Assembly (NCBI GenBank): GCA_964350135.1
Contig: CAYGJN010000087.1
Span: forward strand, 1 to 12,481
DNA: 12,481 nucleotides
Direction: 5' to 3'
Source: CAYGJN01 sp964350135
GTDB taxonomy: Bacteria; Bdellovibrionota; Bacteriovoracia; Bacteriovoracales; Bacteriovoracaceae
The notes beneath the pieces were generated by a model. The model was not told where the DNA came from, did no database searches, and saw nothing but the letters and a program-made list of their open reading frames with translations. Below are positions 5,688 to 12,481 of the stretch, one piece after another. Numbering within the stretch: position 1 is the stretch's first letter; the number at the start of each line of letters is the position of its first letter. A program made the translations under genes and the position numbers.

Positions 5688-6575
5688 TTATAAAAACTTA
5701 GATAGAGTCTTCAGGACATGGACATGGACTTTATCTACATCCCAACTTACAACTTCTTCAATCTTAGAAGTTTTTAGTATTTCTCTTACAACATCTAAAC
5801 CTAACTTATAGCCAATCCTGTTAGGACAATTATGTTCAATTTTACTTGAATCAGAAAGAAACCATTTTGAATATGTAGGAAAACCTTGTTGGCTCCATGG
5901 CAAAGTCTCACTATTATCAATGAAGGCTTTTGAATATTTTGATATATCGCTTGAACTAACCATTGCTAACTCTTCATCCATTAAATAATCACTATCCTCA
6001 AAATTATTAGCAACCAAGGAACTGGCGAGTGTAGCCAACCCTTCTAGCCACAACGGAAAAGTCAGCCTTGCAGTCTTATCCCATTCATTTGAATTTCCGA
6101 GAACTTCTGCATGATAAACATGAAACATTTCATGTGAATATAAAATGTCTTCATTATCATTTTGCGAGACGATCGTATCTAAGCCAAAAAGAAGTATATC
6201 ATTCCCGTTGAAGCTTCCCACACGACCGTTGAATTTTCCCATTGTTGGAAGGGCATAAATGGGAGTATTAATTGTGAAATTTGGAAATATGTCATTGTAC
6301 TTCTTTAGTTTTTCACGAATTAAGTTCTCAAAGAGATCAAATTTTTCAATAATCAGGTCAAGGTTCAAATCTCTTTCTAGGAATTCCTTGAGGGCAATTT
6401 TTTTCGTTTCCTGCACATTTTTTGAAGGGTTTATAGACCAAACCAATTGTTCATAAACATCACAATATTTTTGTTCTACAATACTATCCCATAGCAATAT
6501 TTGAGATGCTGAGTCTTTTCCCTCTGACTTTTCATAGAATCTCTTTGTAACTTCACTTAAATTTTCAATATTCAT
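5688..6575 (-). CDS. Putative zinc metallopeptidase (HExxH) without signal peptide
   Basis: 295 residues from ATG 6575; the ribosome binding site is weak. The helix YSHEMFHVYHAE contains HEMFH (148-152), a zincin HExxH motif. WLEGLATLAS (176-185) follows 24 residues later and offers E178 as the third zinc ligand, an arrangement seen in gluzincin-type peptidases related to DUF2268. The N-terminal 100 residues are charged and helical. There is no signal peptide, so it acts in the cytoplasm or is exported by another route. It stands alone, convergent to the small gene at 5607 and divergent from the truncated UPF0178 gene. Its substrate is unknown; the motif spacing makes a metallopeptidase likely but not certain. 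Confidence 0.85.
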   Translation of the reverse strand: MNIENLSEVTKRFYEKSEGKDSASQILLWDSIVEQKYCDVYEQLVWSINPSKNVQETKKIALKEFLERDLNLDLIIEKFDLFENLIREKLKKYNDIFPNFTINTPIYALPTMGKFNGRVGSFNGNDILLFGLDTIVSQNDNEDILYSHEMFHVYHAEVLGNSNEWDKTARLTFPLWLEGLATLASSLVANNFEDSDYLMDEELAMVSSSDISKYSKAFIDNSETLPWSQQGFPTYSKWFLSDSSKIEHNCPNRIGYKLGLDVVREILKTSKIEEVVSWDVDKVHVHVLKTLSKFL

Positions 6576-6680
6576 ACTGATATAATCTCAAAATAAAGTC
6601 TGTAGTTCTACTAGAAAGAAGTGCCAATAGCTCGTGTTATTACACTTTTGCCACTTCTTATCATTGGATAACCCGTTTTA

Positions 6681-7037
6681 GTGGCCAATAGCCAAATGCA
6701 TATTCCTCTGAGTCCTATTATTGATCTCATAAAAGTTGATCAAGGTGCAGATGTGGCAGACTCCTATATTATTGAGCATGTTAAAAGAGAGGATATAGTT
6801 ATCACAGCCGATATCCCTCTCGCTGCACAGATTGTTGAAAAAGATGCCTTGGCCATAAACCCAAGAGGCGAGCTCTACACTGAAGAAAATGTTCAAGAAA
6901 GGCTTTCTGTAAGGGACTTTATGCAAGATTTACGAGATAGTGGAGTTGATACAGGCGGACCTGCTCCTTTTGGCCCAAAAGATAAAGAGAGTTTTGCAAA
7001 TTCTCTTAATAAGATCGTTACTCAAAAACTTAAATAA
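6681..7037 (+). CDS. UPF0178 (YaiI/YqxD) protein, N-terminally truncated
   Basis: 118 residues from GTG 6681. The sequence matches the UPF0178/DUF188 family: GADVADSYI, REDIVITADIPLAAQIVEK, ALAINPRGELYTEENVQERL, RDFMQDLR and GVDTGGPAPFGPKDKESFAN, in the expected order. Family members are about 150 residues and begin with a conserved VDADACP segment. Here homology begins at the codons for PVLVANS (from 6672), directly after an in-frame TAA at 6669-6671. The first 28 or so residues, including the conserved aspartates, are absent in all upstream frames. There is no good ribosome binding site at the GTG. It is most likely a pseudogene cut at the right border of the acquired region, though a shortened product is possible. 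It ends 5 bp before the convergent MFS/spermidine-synthase-like gene. Confidence 0.75.
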   Translation: MANSQMHIPLSPIIDLIKVDQGADVADSYIIEHVKREDIVITADIPLAAQIVEKDALAINPRGELYTEENVQERLSVRDFMQDLRDSGVDTGGPAPFGPKDKESFANSLNKIVTQKLK

Positions 7038-7042
7038 AATCT

Positions 7043-9583
7043 CTACTGAGCTGTAAGAAAAAAAGATTTTAAATACGGACTTTCATTTACAAGCCTCTCT
7101 AGCTCTTTTTGAGTAATCGATTTATTTGCATCTCCATTGAGCTCAATTCTAAAATCAGTATTAAGATGTTTCTTGAGAATATTTACATTCCTAAATGGTG
7201 TCGATGAATAAATCTGTGAGAGAACCTTTAAATAGGGACTCAACTCAGGGAGAGATTTTTCACAAGACTCGCACCAATCATTAAAACTCTTATAAGAAAA
7301 AAGCTCTGTTGGAATTTCTGAGTTTAACACCCTTGCTGATCCAAACTCCATATAAGGCTTATTATCTGTTAAGCTTGAAACCTTTATAGTTGCAGCCCTC
7401 ATCTGATCAGATGAACTCATAAAACTTCCAAGAAGATCAAGGGCCGTTCCCATATTAATTAGTTTCAAATCTTCTAAAACCTTAGGATGGTTTTGTAAAA
7501 AACCTTGAGCTTTAAAAAAATTCATTTCAAGAGGTGCTTTTTTTCTTCCAATTAAGATAAGATGTCCTGTTGAGCCATTGGCCATAACTGCGTTTGGAAA
7601 AACAGAAAGAAAAGCTTTCACCATAGAAAGAGACGTCTCTTTTTTTACTTGGTGAATGGGTAGCCATTGAGAAAGGACTCCCCCGTCTTTAAGCTTTTCA
7701 AAAGCCTCAAGGTAAAACTCATAAGAGTAAAGTGAGTTCACTCCAGCAAATTTAAGAGGAGGTGGCTCGAGGGTTATAAGGTCATATGACTTTTTACTCA
7801 TACGAAGATGTTGTCTGCCATCGTTGATAAAAATATTAAGTCTTGGATCTTTTAAAACTTTTTTATTCGTTCTTTCAAAAAACCGGGCATTCTTTAAAAC
7901 ATGCTCAGAAAGATCAGCCACTTCTATGTTTGTTAGACTGTCATACAAAGAAGCTGCATGAACAGTATTCCCTACTCCAAAACAAATAACCAAAAGGTCC
8001 TTTGGGTCTTTTAAATGCATCATAGGAAGATGGATAAATGATCTCATATATCTCTGTGCATGAGTTGAATTTGCAGTCATCTGATGTCCATTGGTAAAAA
8101 GAGTTCTATAGCCTGTCTTTTTATGCTGACCAACAACAATGGATTCATTAACTCCTTCAGAGATTGATATAATTTGATTTTCAGCTAAAACTTTTGATTT
8201 ATTCGCAAAACTTTTTGTGAGAACTGTATAAGGTCTAACCCTAGTCCACAAAAAACAAGTTATAAGACCAAGACCCAAACTAATAAAAATACGTTTTTTC
8301 TTTATCAAAAGAAAAATTGATACCAATGAGACAAGCCCTATAAGACAAAGTATTAAAAGACTTCTCTGCATTCCAAAAGCTGGTATTAGAAAAAAGCCAG
8401 CTAAAATTGAGCCTATAAGAGCTCCACTTGTATTAATAAAATATAAAAGCCCAGCTTTTTGTCCTACCTGCTCTTCAGTATTTTGAATAAAATTATTAGC
8501 AAGTGGATAAACAAAGCCCATACAAAGTGCAGGAACTCCCATAAAAATAAAAGCAATCAGTAAATGTGTCACTGATTCTCTAAAAGGCGTTAACTCAAGT
8601 GCCTGAGCAGAAAACCAAATATCTGTTATAAAAACAAAAACCTGATTTGGTTCAATATAATAGAACGACCCAAGAGTCATGATAACTAGAAAGACTTGAG
8701 TATAAGCAATAATCTCTAGATCTTTTTTAAATCTCTTAGAAAGATAACCTGATAAAACTGCTCCTATCCAGATCCCAGTTAAGACTACAAATAAAATAAT
8801 GGAAAAGGTATTTCTATTGGCCCCAAAATAACTTGTAAAAAAACGAAACCAAATAAGTTCAAGTCCCATTGCTGAAATAGCAGTGGTACTGAGTAGCAAG
8901 ATAAGATTAAAGCTTGGAAACCAAGAAGCTGGTTTTTCAAAATTTGTTTTTTGAATATTATTTTTAAGAGTTAATGCCCAAAGCCCTGCCACAATATTTA
9001 AACCAATAGCTATATAATGAGTTCCATGAATACCAAGCCAAGGCACAAGACTATGATCAACCATAAGGCAGCCTAAAGCAGCTCCTGCAGTATTAATCCC
9101 ATATAAAAGTCCAATTCTAAAACCTGATGAACCAGGTGCTCCCTTTAAGACATATTTAATGAGTAAAGTAAGGGTTGCTCCCATAAAGCTAGTAATTGGA
9201 AGAATCAAAAATCCATAAAGTAAATATCTAAAAAAATAGGAACCAGTACTTAAATAAAACCAACCATTTTCTTTTTGAATATAATTTGAAAACTTAATAG
9301 AGAAATATTCTAGATTGGAAATATTAACTGCGATCAAAAGCCCCCAAATGGCCACTGCAATTTCTGTAAGAGCATACGCTTTTAAAACTTTCTCTGGTTT
9401 TCTATCACCATAGACCCCTGCGAGGTACCCGCCAAGTCCAAGGCCAAACATAAAGAGTCCTGTGACAATAGCTGCTGAATACATTGTATTACCAAAAACA
9501 CGTCCAAATTCACGCACCCAAAGCACTTGATAGATAAGTCCGCTAATACCAGAGAGAAAAAAGATGGTTGATATTCTTTTCAT
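7043..9583 (-). CDS. Fused MFS transporter / spermidine synthase-like protein
   Basis: 846 residues from ATG 9583. Residues 1-450 hold about 14 hydrophobic segments, beginning FFLSGISGLIYQVLWVREFG, the usual start of fused MFS/spermidine-synthase proteins; GLxxGG (48-52) and the second half-repeat at 228-290 fit. Residues about 470-700 form a Rossmann methyltransferase-type domain with ICFGVGNT (533-540, SAM/dcSAM-binding loop), VADLS (555-559), FINDGRQHL (585-593) and LITLEPPP (602-609). In true spermidine synthases the last motif has a catalytic Asp; here it is Glu, as in many fused members, so aminopropyl transfer is uncertain. The C-terminal 150 residues are a helical extension. The protein should sit in the inner membrane with the enzyme domain in the cytoplasm. 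It lies 83 bp after the 480-residue gene with no terminator between, so co-transcription is possible. Confidence 0.93.
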   Translation of the reverse strand: MKRISTIFFLSGISGLIYQVLWVREFGRVFGNTMYSAAIVTGLFMFGLGLGGYLAGVYGDRKPEKVLKAYALTEIAVAIWGLLIAVNISNLEYFSIKFSNYIQKENGWFYLSTGSYFFRYLLYGFLILPITSFMGATLTLLIKYVLKGAPGSSGFRIGLLYGINTAGAALGCLMVDHSLVPWLGIHGTHYIAIGLNIVAGLWALTLKNNIQKTNFEKPASWFPSFNLILLLSTTAISAMGLELIWFRFFTSYFGANRNTFSIILFVVLTGIWIGAVLSGYLSKRFKKDLEIIAYTQVFLVIMTLGSFYYIEPNQVFVFITDIWFSAQALELTPFRESVTHLLIAFIFMGVPALCMGFVYPLANNFIQNTEEQVGQKAGLLYFINTSGALIGSILAGFFLIPAFGMQRSLLILCLIGLVSLVSIFLLIKKKRIFISLGLGLITCFLWTRVRPYTVLTKSFANKSKVLAENQIISISEGVNESIVVGQHKKTGYRTLFTNGHQMTANSTHAQRYMRSFIHLPMMHLKDPKDLLVICFGVGNTVHAASLYDSLTNIEVADLSEHVLKNARFFERTNKKVLKDPRLNIFINDGRQHLRMSKKSYDLITLEPPPLKFAGVNSLYSYEFYLEAFEKLKDGGVLSQWLPIHQVKKETSLSMVKAFLSVFPNAVMANGSTGHLILIGRKKAPLEMNFFKAQGFLQNHPKVLEDLKLINMGTALDLLGSFMSSSDQMRAATIKVSSLTDNKPYMEFGSARVLNSEIPTELFSYKSFNDWCESCEKSLPELSPYLKVLSQIYSSTPFRNVNILKKHLNTDFRIELNGDANKSITQKELERLVNESPYLKSFFLTAQ

Positions 9584-9666
9584 GAATATCTTTTCTAATC
9601 AAAATCATTGAAATCGTCTATTTTAAAGAGTTATTACTATCCAAGCTCTAAGGTTGCACAGCGTGT

Positions 9667-11109
9667 CTAAGAACTTGTATAAGTTTGAATAATCTTCTTG
9701 CATATATCGGTAGCAGATAACCAATATGAGCTCTGATTGTAAGATTTCATCGACCTATTCTTTATATTTAAAAGATGAACATAATCATGTCTTAGAACTT
9801 TGTTACCAAAAAAACTAGTACATTGACTTAAGATATCAGAGCTAGGTCCAGAAAAATTAAAACTGATAACACTACCATCGCTACCTTGACTAATATCTCC
9901 AACAAGAACGAAAAAGTCTGACTGGCTTGCAGAAGGAAGACCTAATTTAAAAAGATTTTCAGCAATTACCGTACAAATAGCACCTGGTGTATAAAGAGTG
10001 CCGCTTAAATATTGAGGTTGTTGAGCAATAGAGTTTATCTCTAGCGCAAACTGACTAACATATGAGAAACCTTGTTGAACTGCTTTTATACATCGATTAG
10101 AAAAATCATGAATATTACTAACAGAAAGAGTTATAGCAGTGCTAGTTATTCTATCTTTATTTAAATCAAAGCGAATCATAAAACCGTAAGGATTTTTTTT
10201 AGTAAGCCCTTGAATAAGAGAGTTTGCTCTTGAGATTGAATCTTTAATTCTCTTGGAGCTTGTACCACTAAGTTTCAAGAGTAAATACTGTGCCTCATCT
10301 AATAGATAAAGTGTTTTAAAAATATCTGCCCTTACAATATCCTGGAAATTTTTTATCGTTGCTTCATCTAATCCCTTTACCCGGGAAGGATCTTTTCCAA
10401 AATAGGCCCTTATCAACTCATTACAAAGACCATTCATGTTTGACCAATAAGTACTAATGTTTGAGATCTGCTCTTTTTTTCCTTTTTCGTTTAAAATAGC
10501 AACATTACTAAACCTTCTCGTGTGTAAATTATTTGTACGATAAAATGCATTACAAGATTTTGTTAATTGAGTAAATGAGGCTCCCTCTAAAATAAAGCCC
10601 AACTCATCAAGAGCACCAGGGATTTTAATAATTGACTCTTGGCTGGATAAACTTATTTTTTCATCAGCAAGAGAGGAGGTAATATCAAGACAAAGAATAG
10701 CTTTTATAATGCTATAGCTATAACTTAATAGTCCTAGATCCAGATTTTCAGTTTTCTGATCTTTTGTTATTTTAATGCTCACATCAGCCGAACGAAAACT
10801 AATATTATTGGGAAGAGTCCTAATACAACTCCTCATAAAATCTCCAAGGTCAACAGCAGAGAAAATATAGGGAGACTTGTTATCAATTTTTATTTCAAAC
10901 TCATACCCATCCAATCTTTGGTAACTTACATTTTCAAGAAGAGTATCTTGGGCCTTTTTAAGCTCAATAGAAATATCACTAAGCCTACTCTCTCCGGAGC
11001 TGCCTAACTGCTGACCAATATTAGCTAGACCTTCTCTCGCTTGAATAATTTCATTATTTGCTTTTGCCAGATGAATGGTAAAAAAAAGAATAATCATTAA
11101 TTTTAACAT
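9667..11109 (-). CDS. Secreted protein with four degenerate two-cysteine repeats
   Basis: 480 residues. ATG 11109 has the ribosome binding site AAGGAT about 7 nt upstream. Residues 1-17 are a signal peptide (LMIILFFTIHLAKA, then NNE). I do not know the family, but it shows internal order. The cysteines fall in four pairs, 95/140, 186/229, 340/379 and 430/470, with spacings 45, 43, 39 and 40. Each first cysteine sits in a similar helix start (GDFMRSC, FTQLTKSC, HDFSNRC, SDILSQC) and each second one in ILCLDI, GLCNEL, AICTVI and DICKKI. Repeats 1-2 and 3-4 are separated by a charged helical linker (240-303). The pairs probably form disulfides in the periplasm or outside. There is no enzymatic motif. 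It is the first gene of a possible two-gene unit with the MFS/spermidine-synthase-like gene. Confidence 0.9.
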   Translation of the reverse strand: MLKLMIILFFTIHLAKANNEIIQAREGLANIGQQLGSSGESRLSDISIELKKAQDTLLENVSYQRLDGYEFEIKIDNKSPYIFSAVDLGDFMRSCIRTLPNNISFRSADVSIKITKDQKTENLDLGLLSYSYSIIKAILCLDITSSLADEKISLSSQESIIKIPGALDELGFILEGASFTQLTKSCNAFYRTNNLHTRRFSNVAILNEKGKKEQISNISTYWSNMNGLCNELIRAYFGKDPSRVKGLDEATIKNFQDIVRADIFKTLYLLDEAQYLLLKLSGTSSKRIKDSISRANSLIQGLTKKNPYGFMIRFDLNKDRITSTAITLSVSNIHDFSNRCIKAVQQGFSYVSQFALEINSIAQQPQYLSGTLYTPGAICTVIAENLFKLGLPSASQSDFFVLVGDISQGSDGSVISFNFSGPSSDILSQCTSFFGNKVLRHDYVHLLNIKNRSMKSYNQSSYWLSATDICKKIIQTYTSS

Positions 11110-11307
11110 TTTATGGATCCTTAAAAATTGCTGAATACCCTAAGTACTTGATAATTTAGCAGCTTCTAAGCTACTAACACTTATTGATATTTATTTATTC
11201 TGCAGCGCAGGGTAACAAATGGAATATGTTCTTTCACGGAATTTTACGTTACTCTGTAAAAAAGTTATGTATTGGGTAATCAAGAAACTTTAGGAAGGGG
11301 GAAGCCT

Positions 11308-11796
11308 ATGAAAAACCTATTTTTAAGTCTTATTTTAGTTGGTCTTTGGAGTTGTGATGCTGTTAAGGTTCAAAATGGTGAACTACCCGTCGAATATAAA
11401 GAGTTAGTGACAAGCTATCTTGGCCCTTATGAAGGTGAATTTGATGGTGTTGAAGGCACACTTACTCTTGCACTTGATGGCCTAAAGCCTACTCTTAGTT
11501 TTGAAAGTGAAACTATGGGGTCTGACTGGCTAGGAAATGGCTGTGGATCAAGAGTTGGCAATCTAAAATCGTTTACACCCAAAGTTGATAAGGAAGGAAA
11601 CTTTCTTGCACTCAAAGAAGCTATTTTTGTATTTGATGATGGCGCATGTTCAATTGAAGGCAAACTTATACAAGTTAATTTCAAGAGAAAAAACACTAAC
11701 ACCAAAGTTACCGTTGCTCTTCTTGATTTCTCTATTCCTACCATAGGAGATATTGAGGGATGGGATGTTTATATGTACGGTAAATTCTCAAACTAA
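11308..11796 (+). CDS. Small lipoprotein of unknown function
   Basis: 162 residues from ATG 11308, chosen because GGAAGGGGGAAG lies just upstream and because the product then starts with a lipoprotein signal, MKNLFLSLILVGLWSC (lipobox LWSC, lipid-bearing Cys 16). An in-frame TTG at 11272 would add 12 residues and spoil this signal. The mature part has a repeated Gly/beta pattern (GPYEGEFDGVEGTLTLALDG) and two more cysteines (GNGCGSR, DGACSIEG) that could form one disulfide, compatible with a small beta-barrel or beta-sandwich. It is probably membrane-anchored on the periplasmic side. It is divergent from the 480-residue gene across a 198-bp spacer in which I see no convincing promoter, and it is closed by its own terminator. 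Confidence 0.88.
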   Translation: MKNLFLSLILVGLWSCDAVKVQNGELPVEYKELVTSYLGPYEGEFDGVEGTLTLALDGLKPTLSFESETMGSDWLGNGCGSRVGNLKSFTPKVDKEGNFLALKEAIFVFDDGACSIEGKLIQVNFKRKNTNTKVTVALLDFSIPTIGDIEGWDVYMYGKFSN

Positions 11797-11821
11797 AAAG
11801 ACTAAAATTTAAAATTACCAC

Positions 11822-11849
11822 AAGGCCCTTATAGAAAAGGGCCTTTTTT
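11822..11849 (+). terminator. Rho-independent terminator of lipoprotein gene
   Basis: AAGGCCCTT (11822-11830), loop ATAGAA, AAGGGCCTT (11837-11845) form a perfect 9-bp stem ending in six T. It starts 25 nt after the stop codon. Confidence 0.92.
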
Positions 11850-11925
11850 ATGCTCCTAATTTCAGACAGTTATAAATTTTAATTCATATTATAGCTCAAT
11901 TAACCGACAAGGTTACCAGAGTAAT

Positions 11926-12481
11926 ATGATGATTAGATTAATAATACTTACCCTATTTATCTCCCAAGCCATGGCTGCAGATCCAGCAGTATCAAGTAAT
12001 GATGAGCAAAAAGCTGCAGTTGAGACCAGTATTATTCTTGAGCTTAAACGCTATATGAGGGCCAATATTAAAGACTATTGCACTAATTGGTATATCAATG
12101 AACCAGGTGCCAAAGAAAACATCTATGAGCCTTCTACAAACAATTATATTAGAAGACGTGAGTTTATAGCTAAGTGCTTTAATATTGCATTGATGGCTCA
12201 TATAAATGAGCAATGTATTACAGATTCTCAAAAGCAGAGCTATCCCTGCTTAGTTCTTCAACACCGAAATAATATGGCCACTCAAATATTTACTCCAAAC
12301 CGTGAGCAACTTGCAATTTTAGAAACACAAAATAATCAAACTATTATAAACGAAAATGTTCCTGTGGAAGTAAATATCGTAAACGAAGATGTCCCTGTGG
12401 AAGTAAATATCGTAAACGAAGATGTCCCTGTGGAAGTAAATATCGTAAACGAAGATGTCCCTGTGGAAGTAAATATCGTAA
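11926..12481 (+). CDS. Secreted protein with 11-residue tandem repeats, partial
   Basis: Open from ATG 11926 to the window edge: 185 codons without a stop, C-terminus missing. Residues 1-17 (IRLIILTLFISQAMA after two Met) are a signal peptide, with cleavage before ADP. Residues 20-130 form a soluble domain with four cysteines (KDYC, IAKC, NEQC, SYPC), probably two disulfides. After an Asn/Gln-rich linker the protein enters a tandem repeat, NEDVPVEVNIV, present four times and continuing at the edge. The acidic/hydrophobic alternation would form beta strands or an extended stalk. The ribosome binding site is weak (CCAGAG). It lies 76 bp after a terminator, so it has its own promoter. I do not recognise the family. 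A surface or periplasmic stalk protein is an inference. Confidence 0.85.
   Translation, partial: MMIRLIILTLFISQAMAADPAVSSNDEQKAAVETSIILELKRYMRANIKDYCTNWYINEPGAKENIYEPSTNNYIRRREFIAKCFNIALMAHINEQCITDSQKQSYPCLVLQHRNNMATQIFTPNREQLAILETQNNQTIINENVPVEVNIVNEDVPVEVNIVNEDVPVEVNIVNEDVPVEVNIV
12349..12480 (+). repeat. 33-bp in-frame tandem repeat, four copies, open at edge
   Basis: Units begin at 12349, 12382, 12415 and 12448. Copies 2 to 4 are identical in DNA. Copy 1 differs only by AAT-GTT in place of GAT-GTC. Each codes NExVPVEVNIV. The identity at nucleotide level shows recent expansion by slippage or recombination. The base at 12481 fits a fifth unit. Confidence 0.97.

Noticed and set aside
4769..6626. 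An 11-bp inverted match TGGCACTTCTT (4769-4779) with AAGAAGTGCCA (6616-6626) near both ends of the orphan-gene cluster.
   Set aside because: An 11-mer match over about 2 kb of AT-rich DNA is expected about once by chance, and it is not at the inferred breakpoints.
11243..11271. TTTACG, 17 nt, TATGTA upstream of the lipoprotein gene as a promoter.
   Set aside because: Only four and three of six consensus bases match; too weak to call.
11427..11744. 105-codon minus-strand frame opposite the lipoprotein gene, and a 79-codon one at 11992-12231.
   Set aside because: Shadows of genes on the plus strand that have clear signal sequences; no ribosome binding site of their own.

Overview
The window is AT-rich and codes mostly for proteins I cannot assign to well-characterised families. 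Several carry clear Sec signal peptides or a lipobox. The overall look (many unrelated secreted proteins, few operons, a fused MFS/spermidine-synthase protein, a serine-recombinase relic) suggests a Gram-negative bacterium, perhaps of the Bdellovibrionota (Bacteriovorax-like). That placement is an inference from style, not from a marker gene.

Left part (1-2640). A secreted 582-residue protein on the minus strand has a central block that resembles ADP-ribosyltransferase-like toxin domains. It is followed by about 850 bases without a protein gene. This stretch holds a complete tRNA-Val(GAC) on the minus strand and a 100-N assembly gap. It also holds a duplicated tRNA promoter with a truncated 19-nt tRNA 5' end, and a mosaic of related short palindromic repeats.

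Middle (2604-7037). A secreted six-cysteine protein with its own terminator is followed by tRNA-Val(UAC) with a good promoter. The last 21 nt of this tRNA plus one following base are repeated 271 bp downstream, at the very 3' end of a C-terminal serine-recombinase fragment. This looks like the scar of an integrated element. Next come four small or orphan genes: one unknown, one resembling immunity-type proteins, one recognised only as a conserved hypothetical, and one HExxH metallopeptidase-like protein. They end at a UPF0178 (YaiI/YqxD) gene that has lost its N-terminal metal-binding segment. I read 3911 to about 6672 as a decayed, horizontally acquired region.

Right part (7043-12481). A 14-TM-type fused MFS/spermidine-synthase-like protein lies 83 bp downstream of a secreted 480-residue protein built from four degenerate two-cysteine repeats. 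Divergent from these are a small lipoprotein gene with a strong ribosome binding site and terminator, and then a secreted protein that runs off the window edge into perfect 33-bp (11-residue) tandem repeats. This last gene is open at the right edge.
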